Source: Planctomycetota bacterium (lineage in GTDB: Bacteria; Planctomycetota; Planctomycetia; Planctomycetales; Planctomycetaceae). Taken from it: a stretch of 54,133 nucleotides of DNA. Made by a program: the position numbers and the translations under genes. A model generated the notes under the pieces. The model had not been told where the DNA came from. It made no database searches and saw only the letters and a list, made by a program, of their open reading frames with translations. Below, one piece after another: positions 36,398 through 45,155 of this stretch. Every line of letters starts with the position of its first letter. The first letter of the stretch is position 1. Location: the NCBI GenBank assembly GCA_003670925.1, contig QWQG01000248.1:1-54133 (forward strand), written 5' to 3'.

Positions 36398-37759
36398 ATG
36401 CGCGTAATTGTCATAATACTCATCAGTATGAGTGGGCTAAATTTCGTGTGTGGACAGGTCGACGCAGACGAGACTTGGCTAGCTGGCTTCGCAAAAACTG
36501 TCATCACGCCGCCGTCACCGATGTGGATGTCGGGGTACGCGTCCCGCAACAAACCTGCCGAAGGAAAGATTCATGACCTCTGTGCTAAGGCCTTAGTCTT
36601 GCGGGATCCGGACGGTCACAATGTGCTGTTGGTCACATTGGATCTTGTAGGTCTTGACCGCGTCACGTCGCAGGCGATCTGTGAACGACTAGCACAGAAT
36701 CATGGTTTGCAACGATCGGAAATCACACTTGCGACATCGCATACGCATTCCGGCCCGGTAGTCGGCCGAAATTTAATTTCGATGTATGCGCTCGATGACG
36801 AAAACCTCATGCGGATTTCTGAGTACACAAAATTCCTGAGCGATTCCATTGTCCGGATCGCTCAGGAAGCTTTTGCAAACTTGGCTCCAGCTGTTGTGCA
36901 GTATGGTTCGGGACAGGCGACATTTGCTGTGAACCGTCGCAATAACCGCGAGCCTGACGTACCTCTGCTTCGCGAAGCCGGTCATTTAGTCGGGCCTGTG
37001 GATCACGACGTGCCGTTGTTGATTGTGCGAAGTCCTGAAGGTCAACTTCGAATCGTGCTGTTCGGGTACGCCTGTCATGCAACTGTCCTAAGCGGAATGG
37101 ATTGGTGCGGAGACTGGCCGGGATTCGCGCAATTAGAAATTGAACACCGACATCCGGACGCGAGTGCCATGTTCATGGCTGGATGCGGCGCCGATCAGAA
37201 TCCGCTTCCGCGGAAGACTGTAGAATTTGCAGCTGAATATGGCAAACAAATCGCTGACAGCGTTGATCGCGCACTCGCTGGGACGTGGACGCCTGTGAAA
37301 GGGTCGTTAAAAACGGCATATCGCGAGATCGAGTTGGCGTTTGACGAACTGCCGTCAAAGGAGAAACTCGAAGCCGATCTGAAGTCAGACAACGTCTACC
37401 TTTCTCGGCGAGCTGCGCATCTGCTTGAAACGTTAGCTCGCGAGGAAAAATTATCGCCGGCGTATCCTTATCCCGTGCAGATGTGGCGATTAGGAGACCT
37501 TCAGATCACAGCCCTAGGTGGAGAAGTTGTGGTCGATTACGCCTTGCGTTTGAAAAGCGAACTGACAGGAACAACCAACTGGATCGGTGGCTATTGCAAC
37601 GATGTGATGGCCTACATTCCTTCGGCCCGAGTCCTTAAAGAAGGTGGTTACGAGGGCGAATCCGCGATGATCTATTATGGCCTTCCCACAAAATGGTCGG
37701 CCGACGTGGAAGAACACATCGTGAGGACCGTGAAAGAACTGGCGGAAGAAGTCCGGTAA
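36398..37759 (+). CDS. Neutral/alkaline ceramidase-like hydrolase, secreted
   Basis: 453 residues from ATG 36398 (GGAG 7 nt upstream). Signal peptide MRVIVIILISMSGLNFVCG. Family pattern: WLAGFAKTVITPP at the mature N-terminus, GKIHDLCAKALVL, TLATSHTHSGPVV (metal-binding His pair), LFGYACHATVL and a conserved CGADQNP, NDVMAYIPS near the end. Homologues occur in many planctomycetes; eukaryotic members hydrolyse ceramide, while the bacterial substrates are mostly unknown and may be other amides. Exported, so acts in the periplasm or outside. Confidence 0.86.
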   Translation: MRVIVIILISMSGLNFVCGQVDADETWLAGFAKTVITPPSPMWMSGYASRNKPAEGKIHDLCAKALVLRDPDGHNVLLVTLDLVGLDRVTSQAICERLAQNHGLQRSEITLATSHTHSGPVVGRNLISMYALDDENLMRISEYTKFLSDSIVRIAQEAFANLAPAVVQYGSGQATFAVNRRNNREPDVPLLREAGHLVGPVDHDVPLLIVRSPEGQLRIVLFGYACHATVLSGMDWCGDWPGFAQLEIEHRHPDASAMFMAGCGADQNPLPRKTVEFAAEYGKQIADSVDRALAGTWTPVKGSLKTAYREIELAFDELPSKEKLEADLKSDNVYLSRRAAHLLETLAREEKLSPAYPYPVQMWRLGDLQITALGGEVVVDYALRLKSELTGTTNWIGGYCNDVMAYIPSARVLKEGGYEGESAMIYYGLPTKWSADVEEHIVRTVKELAEEVR

Positions 37760-38247
37760 CATCGAAGGCTAGACACACCGTCAACGCTTTTTGCTGACGC
37801 TAGTCTGCCTCAAAGAATAGGATCGACACGTCAACAATCCACGGGCATCCATCGCCCCACGGCGTGCCCCCCAATCTCATCCTGTGAGCAGCAAGGCGTT
37901 ACCTTCGATTTTCAAGAATCTTACGGGATAGTTTCCGGGTGGCTAATGCCATTCTGGTCTCAGTCCACCGCCTTGCGTCCTTTCCCACCAAAAACACGCC
38001 ACGGACGGCCCCGGCAGTTATTACCGGAATCAGCGTGCGTGGATTCACTCAGCGGAGCATGTATCTGCTGTCAACACGAGTTTTCTACTGCTGCGCCTTG
38101 CAGGATTCCTCACGCAACCATTCGCGACTATCGTCACACTTTGCCTAACCGGTAAATCCACTGTCCCTTCCCTGCACAATAGACGATGGAACCAAGACGC
38201 GACGTTTTGTTTAGCTTCCACCATTTGAAATTCCTGCGAGTGTGCCC
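37760..38247. other. Gene-free gap before the flagellar cluster
   Basis: About 490 bp. A hairpin-capable segment AGAC-acacCGTCA ... TGACG-ctaGTCT with a central GCTTTTTGC lies at 37772-37803 and may terminate the ceramidase-like transcript. GC-rich CCCCACGGCGTG occurs near 37856. Short open frames exist on both strands but show no protein-like composition. Presumably includes the promoter of the flagellar genes. Confidence 0.4.
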
Positions 38248-38853
38248 ATGTCGGATCATTCAAAACAAGAAACCGGGAGTGACTCCCCAGGGAAATCTAC
38301 GGGCGGGAGCATTGTGCCATGGATTGCAGTCGGGGTACTCAGCGCGAGTCTCGGCAGCGCAGTTCCATTTGTCCTATCAGGACAGCAACCCCACGGAGCG
38401 GGAAATAGCGGCGAACCAGACGGACAACAATCCACAACAGAATCTCACGGTAACGGCGGCGCGGCGAAATCGGCTCCGAAGAATCCAAAAACCTTTACGA
38501 TGCCAACGCAGGAAGAAACTATCATTCTGCCGTTTGGCGAGCCGGGTAAAGATCAAGCCGTGGTGGTCAATTTGGATGAAGGTCGGATGTCACGGTATCT
38601 GAGGATCTCCATCTCGCTGCAGATTTCGAAATCGAAGGAAGATCATTTGAAGAAACAGATTGAAGCCAAAAAGATCATCCTCAGAAACTGGTTGCTCAGC
38701 AAGATTTCGGACCTTGATCTGGATGACATTCGGGGTGGTGCCGGACAAAATCGCCTGCGACGTGAGATTCGTGAACAATTCAACGCTGTGCTTTGTCCCG
38801 ATGGTTACGACGAGATTCATGACGTGCTTTTCGAAGAATTTAACGTTCAATGA
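38248..38853 (+). CDS. fliL: Flagellar basal body protein FliL
   Basis: 201 residues from ATG 38248. A short cytoplasmic N-terminus, one TM (IVPWIAVGVLSASLGSAVPFVLSG), a Gly/Ser/Asn-rich linker, then the FliL domain: MSRYLRISISLQIS, ILRNWLLSKISDLDLDDIRGGAGQNRLRREIREQFNAVL (interrupted by short loops) and DVLFEEFNVQ at the C-terminus. FliL surrounds stator complexes and affects motor torque. Overlaps fliM by 4 bp (ATGA), so the cluster is translationally coupled. Confidence 0.92.
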   Translation: MSDHSKQETGSDSPGKSTGGSIVPWIAVGVLSASLGSAVPFVLSGQQPHGAGNSGEPDGQQSTTESHGNGGAAKSAPKNPKTFTMPTQEETIILPFGEPGKDQAVVVNLDEGRMSRYLRISISLQISKSKEDHLKKQIEAKKIILRNWLLSKISDLDLDDIRGGAGQNRLRREIREQFNAVLCPDGYDEIHDVLFEEFNVQ

Positions 38854-39722
38854 CCAGCAGTGAAACGGCTACCAGTATTGACTTTACGGCACCTCGTCGT
38901 CTAACGGGGAATGCCACGCGTGCGCTTGCGCAATGGAATGGCACGGCCACGACTGTCCTGCAGGAATTCTGGCAGTCCCTGCTGGGAAATCGAATTACAC
39001 TTGCCGTTGCACGCACAGATTCATCGGTCGCGCAAAAAGCTCAGCAGGCATTGCCTGATCCTGGTTACGCGGCGTTGCTCAAGATTGGTCCGACCCGGTT
39101 TGACGGCATGGTTGCCTTTTCCAGTCGCATCGTACTGACTCTTGTGAGTGAGATGCTTGGCACGTTGGGCGAAGAATGGCCAACTCCCCGCGACCTGACA
39201 CCGGCCGAATTGTCCCTGATCGAATTGCTGTTTGGCGAGATCGCGCGGGCGTTCAGTCAGGGCTGGCCGGAAGTTGAGACATTGCCAGTCGAACTGAATG
39301 ACATCCTTGTCCGACCACTCCGCAGTCGCATATTTCAACCTCGTGAAAACCTAATTCGCAGCATCGTGGTAGTGCAAACCCCTGTTGGCGAAGAAGCATT
39401 CGTCATTCTGATGCCTCAGGCTGGGTTGGCCTCCATTGGAATTGACGACACGTCCGCGACCTCCGTTCCCCATCAATCTGCGTCGCCCCAAATGCGGGCT
39501 TTGACAGAAACGCTGCCCGTCACCATGTCGGTCAGTCTTGGACGCGCGTCGCTGTCGCTTGGTGAAATGCATCAACTGACTGTTGGTGATGTGCTGATCC
39601 TTGACCAGCCGATCGGCAATCCGCTTGAAGCGCAGATCTCAGGACGTCTCCATTTTCTAGGCCATGCCTGTCGGCTTGGACAGAGGCAGGGTTTTCGCAT
39701 ATTGGCATCCCACAAAGATTAG
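38850..39722 (+). CDS. fliM: Flagellar motor switch protein FliM
   Basis: 290 residues. Starts with SIDFTAPRRLTGNATRAL, matching the start of the FliM middle domain, and ends with a SpoA/FliN-like domain (TMSVSLGRASLSLGEMHQLTVGDVLILDQPIG). The usual N-terminal peptide with LSQ-EIDALL, which binds phosphorylated CheY, is absent, and the protein is ~40 residues shorter than canonical FliM. No GGxG element is seen in the middle domain. The cluster context, between fliL and fliN, supports the call. Possible loss of direct CheY control is an inference. Confidence 0.87.
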   Translation: MTSSETATSIDFTAPRRLTGNATRALAQWNGTATTVLQEFWQSLLGNRITLAVARTDSSVAQKAQQALPDPGYAALLKIGPTRFDGMVAFSSRIVLTLVSEMLGTLGEEWPTPRDLTPAELSLIELLFGEIARAFSQGWPEVETLPVELNDILVRPLRSRIFQPRENLIRSIVVVQTPVGEEAFVILMPQAGLASIGIDDTSATSVPHQSASPQMRALTETLPVTMSVSLGRASLSLGEMHQLTVGDVLILDQPIGNPLEAQISGRLHFLGHACRLGQRQGFRILASHKD

Positions 39723-39738
39723 AAAGTATGACTTGAAC

Positions 39739-40125
39739 ATGGCCACAACTGACACGACCGCTGCCGCTGCAACATCTAACTCAGCACTCAATGAGATTAT
39801 GCCGCAAGGAGAATCTCAAGTGCCTGAAGCACATCCTGTCGAGTTTCCACAGGTTTCGCGTTCCCGCGCTAATGCGGCAATGCCGCTGGAGCGATTTGCG
39901 GAAGTAAGTATTGAAATCTCGGTTGAAATTGGCAGGGTCACGATGCCGATTGGTGAGCTGCTTAAACTGGGGGAGGGTGCTGTGGTCGAATTAAACAGAG
40001 CCGTGTCTGAACCGGTGGATGTGATGGCCCAAGGTGTGCGGATTGCCAGCGGTGAAGTCGTTGTTGTGGACGACCGGTTCGCCGTCAGGATTACGGAAAT
40101 AGTGAATGCCGACGACAAGCGATGA
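39739..40125 (+). CDS. fliN: Flagellar motor switch protein FliN
   Basis: 128 residues from ATG 39739 (other upstream in-frame starts fall inside fliM). Long Ala/Thr/Ser-rich N-terminus (~65 residues), then the SpoA domain RFAEVSIEISVEIGRVTMPIGELLKLGEGAVVELNR (in short pieces), SEPVDVMAQGVRIASGEVVVVDDRFAVRITEI. This is the C-ring/export cargo docking protein. Starts 16 bp after fliM. Confidence 0.93.
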   Translation: MATTDTTAAAATSNSALNEIMPQGESQVPEAHPVEFPQVSRSRANAAMPLERFAEVSIEISVEIGRVTMPIGELLKLGEGAVVELNRAVSEPVDVMAQGVRIASGEVVVVDDRFAVRITEIVNADDKR

Positions 40126-40199
40126 TGAATTGGCTGATGTAGGAAGATGAATGTCCGGGCTAGCCGCTCGGCCGATTGAATGACAAATGGCGACCAGAT

Positions 40200-40865
40200 A
40201 TGAAACCTAATCACAACAACAGACAAAGACATGGCGATTCGAACTCGCGCGCAGGTCGCGGCGTGCTAGTTGCCGGCCTATCGATGGCCGGCCTATGGAT
40301 GGCACTTGTGTTGGGGACTTCGAGCAGTGCCGTAGCTCAAAACGGTGTGAATCAACGACCGCAGCCACAAACTGTTTCGACAAAGGAACAAGTTGTGCGT
40401 GGACTGCAAGCCCTCCGGGCGATCGATGCCGCACCTGTCATCGATGCCGCGCCTGTCGTCCAGCAAGAACTCTTCCTTGACCTTACGACTGCGTCATCGA
40501 CTGCTGATCCCGATCCTGAATCTTCTCAGGCGATCGCCGCAACACTCAACGTCTCCATGACGTCCAACCCGATGCAGGTTGTAATGCGTGCTGTAGCATG
40601 GATCTCTATCGTACTCTGCGTCTGTAGTCTTGTGATTCTGGCTGGCCGCCGTTGGCAACGTGAACGCGGCCTGTTGCCAACCACAACGTCTACCTCGAGG
40701 GTACTCGAAACCTTGTCGCTTGGTCCCAGTCGCACTGTGTCACTGATCGAAATGCATGGATATCGCGCCCTTGTTGCTACTGACGCCGGCGGTATCCGAG
40801 CGTTAGTACTCGCTCCTTCAACATTTGAAGAGAGCTTGATTCAGGAAGCGGAAAATGACCGATGA
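40200..40865 (+). CDS. fliO: Flagellar biosynthesis protein FliO
   Basis: 221 residues from ATG 40200. An N-terminal signal-like region (VLVAGLSMAGLWMALVLGTSSSAVAQ), a linker with an 18-bp tandem repeat (40422-40457, encoding AAPVID twice), a single TM (VVMRAVAWISIVLCVCSLVILAGRRWQRERG), and the FliO C-terminal domain SRVLETLSLGPSRTVSLIEMHGYRALVATDAGGI in short segments. FliO assists FliP assembly. The position between fliN and fliP supports this. Confidence 0.82.
   Translation: MKPNHNNRQRHGDSNSRAGRGVLVAGLSMAGLWMALVLGTSSSAVAQNGVNQRPQPQTVSTKEQVVRGLQALRAIDAAPVIDAAPVVQQELFLDLTTASSTADPDPESSQAIAATLNVSMTSNPMQVVMRAVAWISIVLCVCSLVILAGRRWQRERGLLPTTTSTSRVLETLSLGPSRTVSLIEMHGYRALVATDAGGIRALVLAPSTFEESLIQEAENDR
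40422..40457 (+). repeat. 18-bp tandem duplication in fliO
   Basis: ATCGATGCCGCACCTGTC followed by a copy differing at one base, giving a doubled IDAAPV in the linker between signal and TM. In frame and probably harmless. Confidence 0.8.
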
Positions 40866-40968
40866 ATTTTAATGACTCATGAATGGCCACTGATTGGACT
40901 GGGGCTGTTCCATGCTGAATTGCTGAAAAACTGTTTACAAATTACCCGATCCTTACTTAGGTGCAGGA

Positions 40969-41646
40969 ATGGATTCCGCACAAACAATTCAGAGAATCGT
41001 TGAATCCGAGGGATTCCAAACGCTTTCGCCGCAGGTCAAGGTTGCCTTGTTTCTGGGTGGAATGGCGCTGATTTCTGCTGCGCTCGTCACCATGACGGCC
41101 TTCACGCGAATTGTGATCGTGCTGTCCTTCGTGCGTCGCGCATTGTCAACTCAAGAAATCCCGCCCACGCAGGTTATTCTCGGACTGTCCTTGTTTCTGA
41201 CGTTGTTCGTGATGGGGCCGACATTGACTAGCATCGAAGGCGACGCCGTGCATCCGTATTTGGAGGGCACAATCGACGGGCAAACAGCATGGTTACGCGG
41301 GTCCTCGGCGTTGCACGAATTCATGATCCGCCAGACGCGAAAAGCAGACATCGCGTTGTTTGCGGGAATGGCCAATGTCAAACAGATTACGACACCTGCT
41401 GAAACGCCCATGCATGTGCTGATCCCAGCCTACGTGATCAGCGAACTTAAGACAGCATTCATCATGGGGTTCTGTCTGTACATTCCTTTTATCCTCATTG
41501 ACCTCGTTGTTTCCGTCATCCTCATGTCCCTCGGAATGATGATGATGCCACCGATGGTCATATCGACTCCGTTCAAGATCCTCCTGTTCATCCTTGTTGA
41601 TGGCTGGCAGCTCATTGCTCGTGTGCTGAGTATGAGCTTTCATTGA
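40969..41646 (+). CDS. fliP: Flagellar type III export protein FliP
   Basis: 225 residues. Export-gate pattern: MALISAALVTMTAFTRIVIVLSFVRRAL, IPPTQVILGLSLFLTLFVMGP, ALFAGM, LIPAYVISELKTAFIMGFCLYIPFILIDLVVSVILMSLGMMMMPPMV in shorter units, PFKILLFILVDGW. FliP forms the periplasmic-side pore with FliQ and FliR. In most genomes fliQ and fliR follow directly; here the next gene is flhA, 61 bp downstream. There is no signal-cleavage region, and the length is slightly shorter than the Salmonella form. Confidence 0.93.
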   Translation: MDSAQTIQRIVESEGFQTLSPQVKVALFLGGMALISAALVTMTAFTRIVIVLSFVRRALSTQEIPPTQVILGLSLFLTLFVMGPTLTSIEGDAVHPYLEGTIDGQTAWLRGSSALHEFMIRQTRKADIALFAGMANVKQITTPAETPMHVLIPAYVISELKTAFIMGFCLYIPFILIDLVVSVILMSLGMMMMPPMVISTPFKILLFILVDGWQLIARVLSMSFH

Positions 41647-41707
41647 TGACTAAAACCTGCGTCTCATTTCAAACCAACAATTTCAAAATTGCCATTTAAA
41701 ATTCCAA

Positions 41708-43822
41708 ATGTCAACGACTCCCGTCACATCTAAACCCGTCATCGGCTCATGGATACAGCAGAGTGAGACTCTGCTGTCATTCGGCATGCTGTTGGGTTTG
41801 ATCGTAATGCTGGTGCCCATTCCTGAATGGTTGCTGGATGTGTTGTTAGCATCAAACCTTGCGGCGACTACCCTGCTCCTGTTAGTCACACTCAGTGCAC
41901 GGCGTGCTCTAGAACTGACAGTCTTCCCGTCGCTGTTACTGCTGCTCACGCTCTATCGACTGTCACTCAACGTGGCCACCACGCGTCTGATTTTGCTCGA
42001 CGGTAATGCTGGACAAATCGTCACGGCATTCGGAAATTATGTTGTTGGCGGACAACTGGTCGTCGGATTGGTCATTTTCCTGATCCTCGTCATCATTCAA
42101 TTCATGGTGATCACAAAGGGTGCTGGACGCATCGCGGAAGTCGCCGCCAGATTCACATTGGACGCCATGCCCGGAAAGCAGATGGCGATTGATGCTGAAC
42201 TCAACGCTGGTAGTATCAACGACAAGGAAGCCCGCCGTCGCCGCGAGGAACTCTCACGTGAGACGGAATTTTATGGAGCAATGGACGGAGCTAGTAAGTT
42301 CGTCCGCGGCGATGCGATCGCCGGGTTGATCATCACCGGGGTCAATCTGATTGGCGGCGTCCTGATGGGAGTAACCCATGGCATGTCTTTCGCTGATTCC
42401 GTCCGCACATACTCTATTTTGTCAGTCGGCGACGGACTAGTTTCGCAAATTCCAGCACTCGTGATTGCCACCACAGCTGGTGTGCTGGTGACAAAAACAA
42501 CGTCTGAAGACAGCCTTGGCGACGAAATCAGCGGTCAACTTTTTCGTTCCAATCGCCCCATCTACATTGGAGCTGGAATCCTGTCGGTGATTGCCCTCAT
42601 GCCAGGGCTTCCGAAGCTCCCATTTCTCGGTGTCGCGGGCGGACTGATGCTGTTGAGCACTCGCCGCAAAGCTGTTGAGCAGCCAGCGGAGACCCCCGAA
42701 GGTTCCGAACCAACCCCACCGCTGAAACCAGATGACGACCGTCATCTGGATGAGTTCCTGCTCACCGATCGCGCGGTTGTCGAAGTGGGGGCGAGGCTGG
42801 TGCCATTTATCCAAAGTAAAAGAGTGAAGGGACTCTCCGAACGCATCACCGCGTTACGTCGTGAATTTTCGCGTACGAGTGGACTGTGGGTGCCACCGAT
42901 TCGCGTCAACAGCAACCTGTTGTTGCAACCAGAGGAGTACCGCATTCTGATCGCTGGCCGCCGCGTGGCGGGCGGCGAATTACGCACGGAGCAATTCCTG
43001 GCAATACTTCCCGAGGGTCGGCAGGTGTCAATCACTGGGGAAGCGGCGATCGAACCGGCATTTGGTTTATCTGCGCGTTGGATCAATTCTGATAGTGTGC
43101 GATTAGCAGAAATTCAGGGCTGCACAGTTGTGGATCCATTGAGTGTCATGATTACTCATCTAGGGGAAATCCTGAATCGTTTTGCGCACGAACTTCTGAC
43201 TCGCGAATCACTTAAGCAGATGCTGGATCGCGCCCGCGAGTTTTGTCCGACAATTATTGATGAAATAAAACCGGAGCTAATTCGCATGGGATCATTACAT
43301 CAAGTTTTCGTTCAACTGGCTGAAGATCGAATCCCGCTGTCTGATATCGCGCTGATTCTGGAATCCATCGTAAACCACGCTCCCGATTCGAAGAACAGTG
43401 AAGACCTCACGGACTGTGTGCGTCGCGATCTTGGCCGCCTCGTCTGTGAACGCTTCCGTGGAACTGACGGACGTCTCCGTGTGATCTCGATGGAGCCTCG
43501 TCTGGACGTCCGTCTGCGGCAATCAATTCAGAAGGATCAGGTTGCTCTAGAAGTCGGTTCGGCGACACGGATGATCGAAGCAATTCATAAGGCATGGAAG
43601 GAGTCGGAACGGAAACAGATGCCGCTGGCGCTGCTGGTAGATCAAAAGATTCGCCGACCATTAAGACGACTGATTGCCCGCACAACGCCTGACATCGGGG
43701 TGATTGCCTATCAGGAGATTCCGAATGACTTGGTGATAGATTCCGTCGTCATGCTGGAGTTCGACGACATCATTGGAATTGAAACAACTCCCGAAAACCG
43801 CCAGTTTCGGGACGCCGCGTAA
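41708..43822 (+). CDS. flhA: Flagellar type III export protein FlhA
   Basis: 704 residues. The FHIPEP signature LYRLSLNVATTRLILL, plus FMVITKGAGRIAEVAARFTLDAMPGKQMAIDAELNAG and GASKFVRGDAIAGLIIT (all split here) identify it; about eight TMs, then a Pro-rich linker and the large cytoplasmic domain with the conserved MITHLGEIL, ELLTRESLKQML and SLHQVFVQLAEDRIPLSDI segments. Forms the nonameric ring that receives export substrates. Starts 61 bp after fliP. Confidence 0.95.
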   Translation: MSTTPVTSKPVIGSWIQQSETLLSFGMLLGLIVMLVPIPEWLLDVLLASNLAATTLLLLVTLSARRALELTVFPSLLLLLTLYRLSLNVATTRLILLDGNAGQIVTAFGNYVVGGQLVVGLVIFLILVIIQFMVITKGAGRIAEVAARFTLDAMPGKQMAIDAELNAGSINDKEARRRREELSRETEFYGAMDGASKFVRGDAIAGLIITGVNLIGGVLMGVTHGMSFADSVRTYSILSVGDGLVSQIPALVIATTAGVLVTKTTSEDSLGDEISGQLFRSNRPIYIGAGILSVIALMPGLPKLPFLGVAGGLMLLSTRRKAVEQPAETPEGSEPTPPLKPDDDRHLDEFLLTDRAVVEVGARLVPFIQSKRVKGLSERITALRREFSRTSGLWVPPIRVNSNLLLQPEEYRILIAGRRVAGGELRTEQFLAILPEGRQVSITGEAAIEPAFGLSARWINSDSVRLAEIQGCTVVDPLSVMITHLGEILNRFAHELLTRESLKQMLDRAREFCPTIIDEIKPELIRMGSLHQVFVQLAEDRIPLSDIALILESIVNHAPDSKNSEDLTDCVRRDLGRLVCERFRGTDGRLRVISMEPRLDVRLRQSIQKDQVALEVGSATRMIEAIHKAWKESERKQMPLALLVDQKIRRPLRRLIARTTPDIGVIAYQEIPNDLVIDSVVMLEFDDIIGIETTPENRQFRDAA

Positions 43823-43828
43823 CGAACC

Positions 43829-44092
43829 ATGCACAACACTGCCACCAATGGCCGAACTAGATCCAATATGAACGCTTCCGAAATCATTCTTGATCAACGT
43901 CCCTGGGGACGTGCCTGCGGTTTGCTAATCTGCAGCGCCGTGATGCTGATTGGCATTGCCCGTCAGGTGGCTCCTGCGGAAATCGTCCTCCGCTCAGTCA
44001 CAGCATCGCTTATTTCCGCAGTCTGCGTGCGCGGACTGGTGTTGGTGTTGCAGTCAATGGCTGATACAGAATCAGATGAAGATCCTAGCTGA
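43829..44092 (+). CDS. Small membrane protein between flhA and the sigma factor gene
   Basis: 87 residues from ATG 43829, or 74 from ATG 43868. Two hydrophobic stretches (ACGLLICSAVMLIGIA and IVLRSVTASLISAVCVRGLVLVL), acidic C-terminus SMADTESDEDPS. No family recognised; it occupies the place that flhF/flhG often take in other planctomycete or Pseudomonas-like orders. Flagellar function is an inference from position. Confidence 0.6.
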   Translation: MHNTATNGRTRSNMNASEIILDQRPWGRACGLLICSAVMLIGIARQVAPAEIVLRSVTASLISAVCVRGLVLVLQSMADTESDEDPS

Positions 44093-44157
44093 ATTTTAAA
44101 CTCTGAATTTAAGTCCGTCGGTTGTAATTGAAAAAACTAGCAACGCGAACAAACGAC

Positions 44158-44886
44158 ATGAGTACTCGCATGCATTCCGCTGTCAAAGCATATCATAAAG
44201 TGTGCAAAATGGATCTTCGGGATCGTCTGATCTTGGAGCATCTTTATTATGTGCGCCATATTCTGGGGAAAATGTTAGGTGGCTTGCCAGACTCCGTGGA
44301 CCAAGACAATTTAGAGTCTGCGGGAATTCTGGGATTGGTTGAGGCTGCTGGTCAATTTGATCCGGCGCGAGACATCGCATTTACAACATTCGCCTATCAA
44401 CGAATTCGCGGAGCCATTCTCGATGAACTGAGACGCAATTGCCCTGTACCACAGGCCATGCTTCAAAACTGGACTTTGATTCGTAAAGCCTCCGTTCACA
44501 TGCCGCCGCCGCTGACCCCCGAGAAACTGGCCGCTCAGACGGGACTGACCGTTGAAGAGGTAGATGACTGCATCGCTGCGATGCGTTTGACGCGGCCCAC
44601 AAACTGGGCGGACGAATTGGGCGAACTCCCAGTGGCCGGCAATCGTGATGACAGTGTGGATGCCGATTCTTGCCGCATTGAAGAAAAGAAATTATTGGCA
44701 GATGCCATCGAACAACTGCCTGAACGAATGCGACTCGCAGTCACGATGTACTATCTGGAGGACATGCGGATGAAAGAAATTGGCGAAGTGCTAAATCTGT
44801 CGGAATCTCGCGTGTCCAGATTAGTCTCAGCAGCAGAACTACAACTGAAGTCGATCGTCAAACGACAGCGTGGAGAACAAGCATGA
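44158..44886 (+). CDS. fliA: FliA/WhiG-type RNA polymerase sigma factor
   Basis: 242 residues from ATG 44158 (TTG 44128 possible). Region 2 helices: KMDLRDRLILEHLYYVRHILGKML, DNLESAGILGLVEAAGQFDPARDIAFTTFAYQRIRGAILDELR (split), a region 3 with LTPEKLAAQTGLTVEEVDDCI, and region 4 with ERMRLAVTMYYLEDMRMKEIGEVLNLSESRVSRLVSAAEL. Sigma-28 type, normally driving flagellar and chemotaxis genes. An anti-sigma factor FlgM is not adjacent. Stop overlaps the next start by 4 bp. Confidence 0.9.
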   Translation: MSTRMHSAVKAYHKVCKMDLRDRLILEHLYYVRHILGKMLGGLPDSVDQDNLESAGILGLVEAAGQFDPARDIAFTTFAYQRIRGAILDELRRNCPVPQAMLQNWTLIRKASVHMPPPLTPEKLAAQTGLTVEEVDDCIAAMRLTRPTNWADELGELPVAGNRDDSVDADSCRIEEKKLLADAIEQLPERMRLAVTMYYLEDMRMKEIGEVLNLSESRVSRLVSAAELQLKSIVKRQRGEQA

Positions 44887-45104
44887 GTGCCGTGATCAGT
44901 GCCAAAGGAAGAGTTCTTTCCGGTGAACAAATTCGATTCAGCGATGCTCCCATTCGTTTGGCAAATCACACGCAGTGTGTGACAACGGCAGAGCGGGTTT
45001 CTGTAAAAACCGACCCTACGACGGGCAACGTGACCTCGATTGTCATACGCTGCGAGTGTGGGGAAGTGATTACAGTCGAGTGTGGGTATGGTGGCACAAA
45101 TTGA
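44883..45104 (+). CDS. Small Cys-containing protein coupled to fliA
   Basis: 73 residues, starting at an ATGA overlap with fliA. N-terminal SAVISAKGRVLSGEQIRFSD, C-terminal IVIRCECGEVITVECGYGG with three Cys that could form part of a zinc knuckle. No family recognised. The tight overlap with fliA suggests it is co-expressed and may modulate the sigma factor (an FlgM-like role is conceivable but not supported by sequence). Confidence 0.6.
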   Translation: MSAVISAKGRVLSGEQIRFSDAPIRLANHTQCVTTAERVSVKTDPTTGNVTSIVIRCECGEVITVECGYGGTN

Positions 45105-45155
45105 GCCATTTGTTCGGTTTTTATGCACAATTCTAGACTACGGAGTTCGTAAGCC

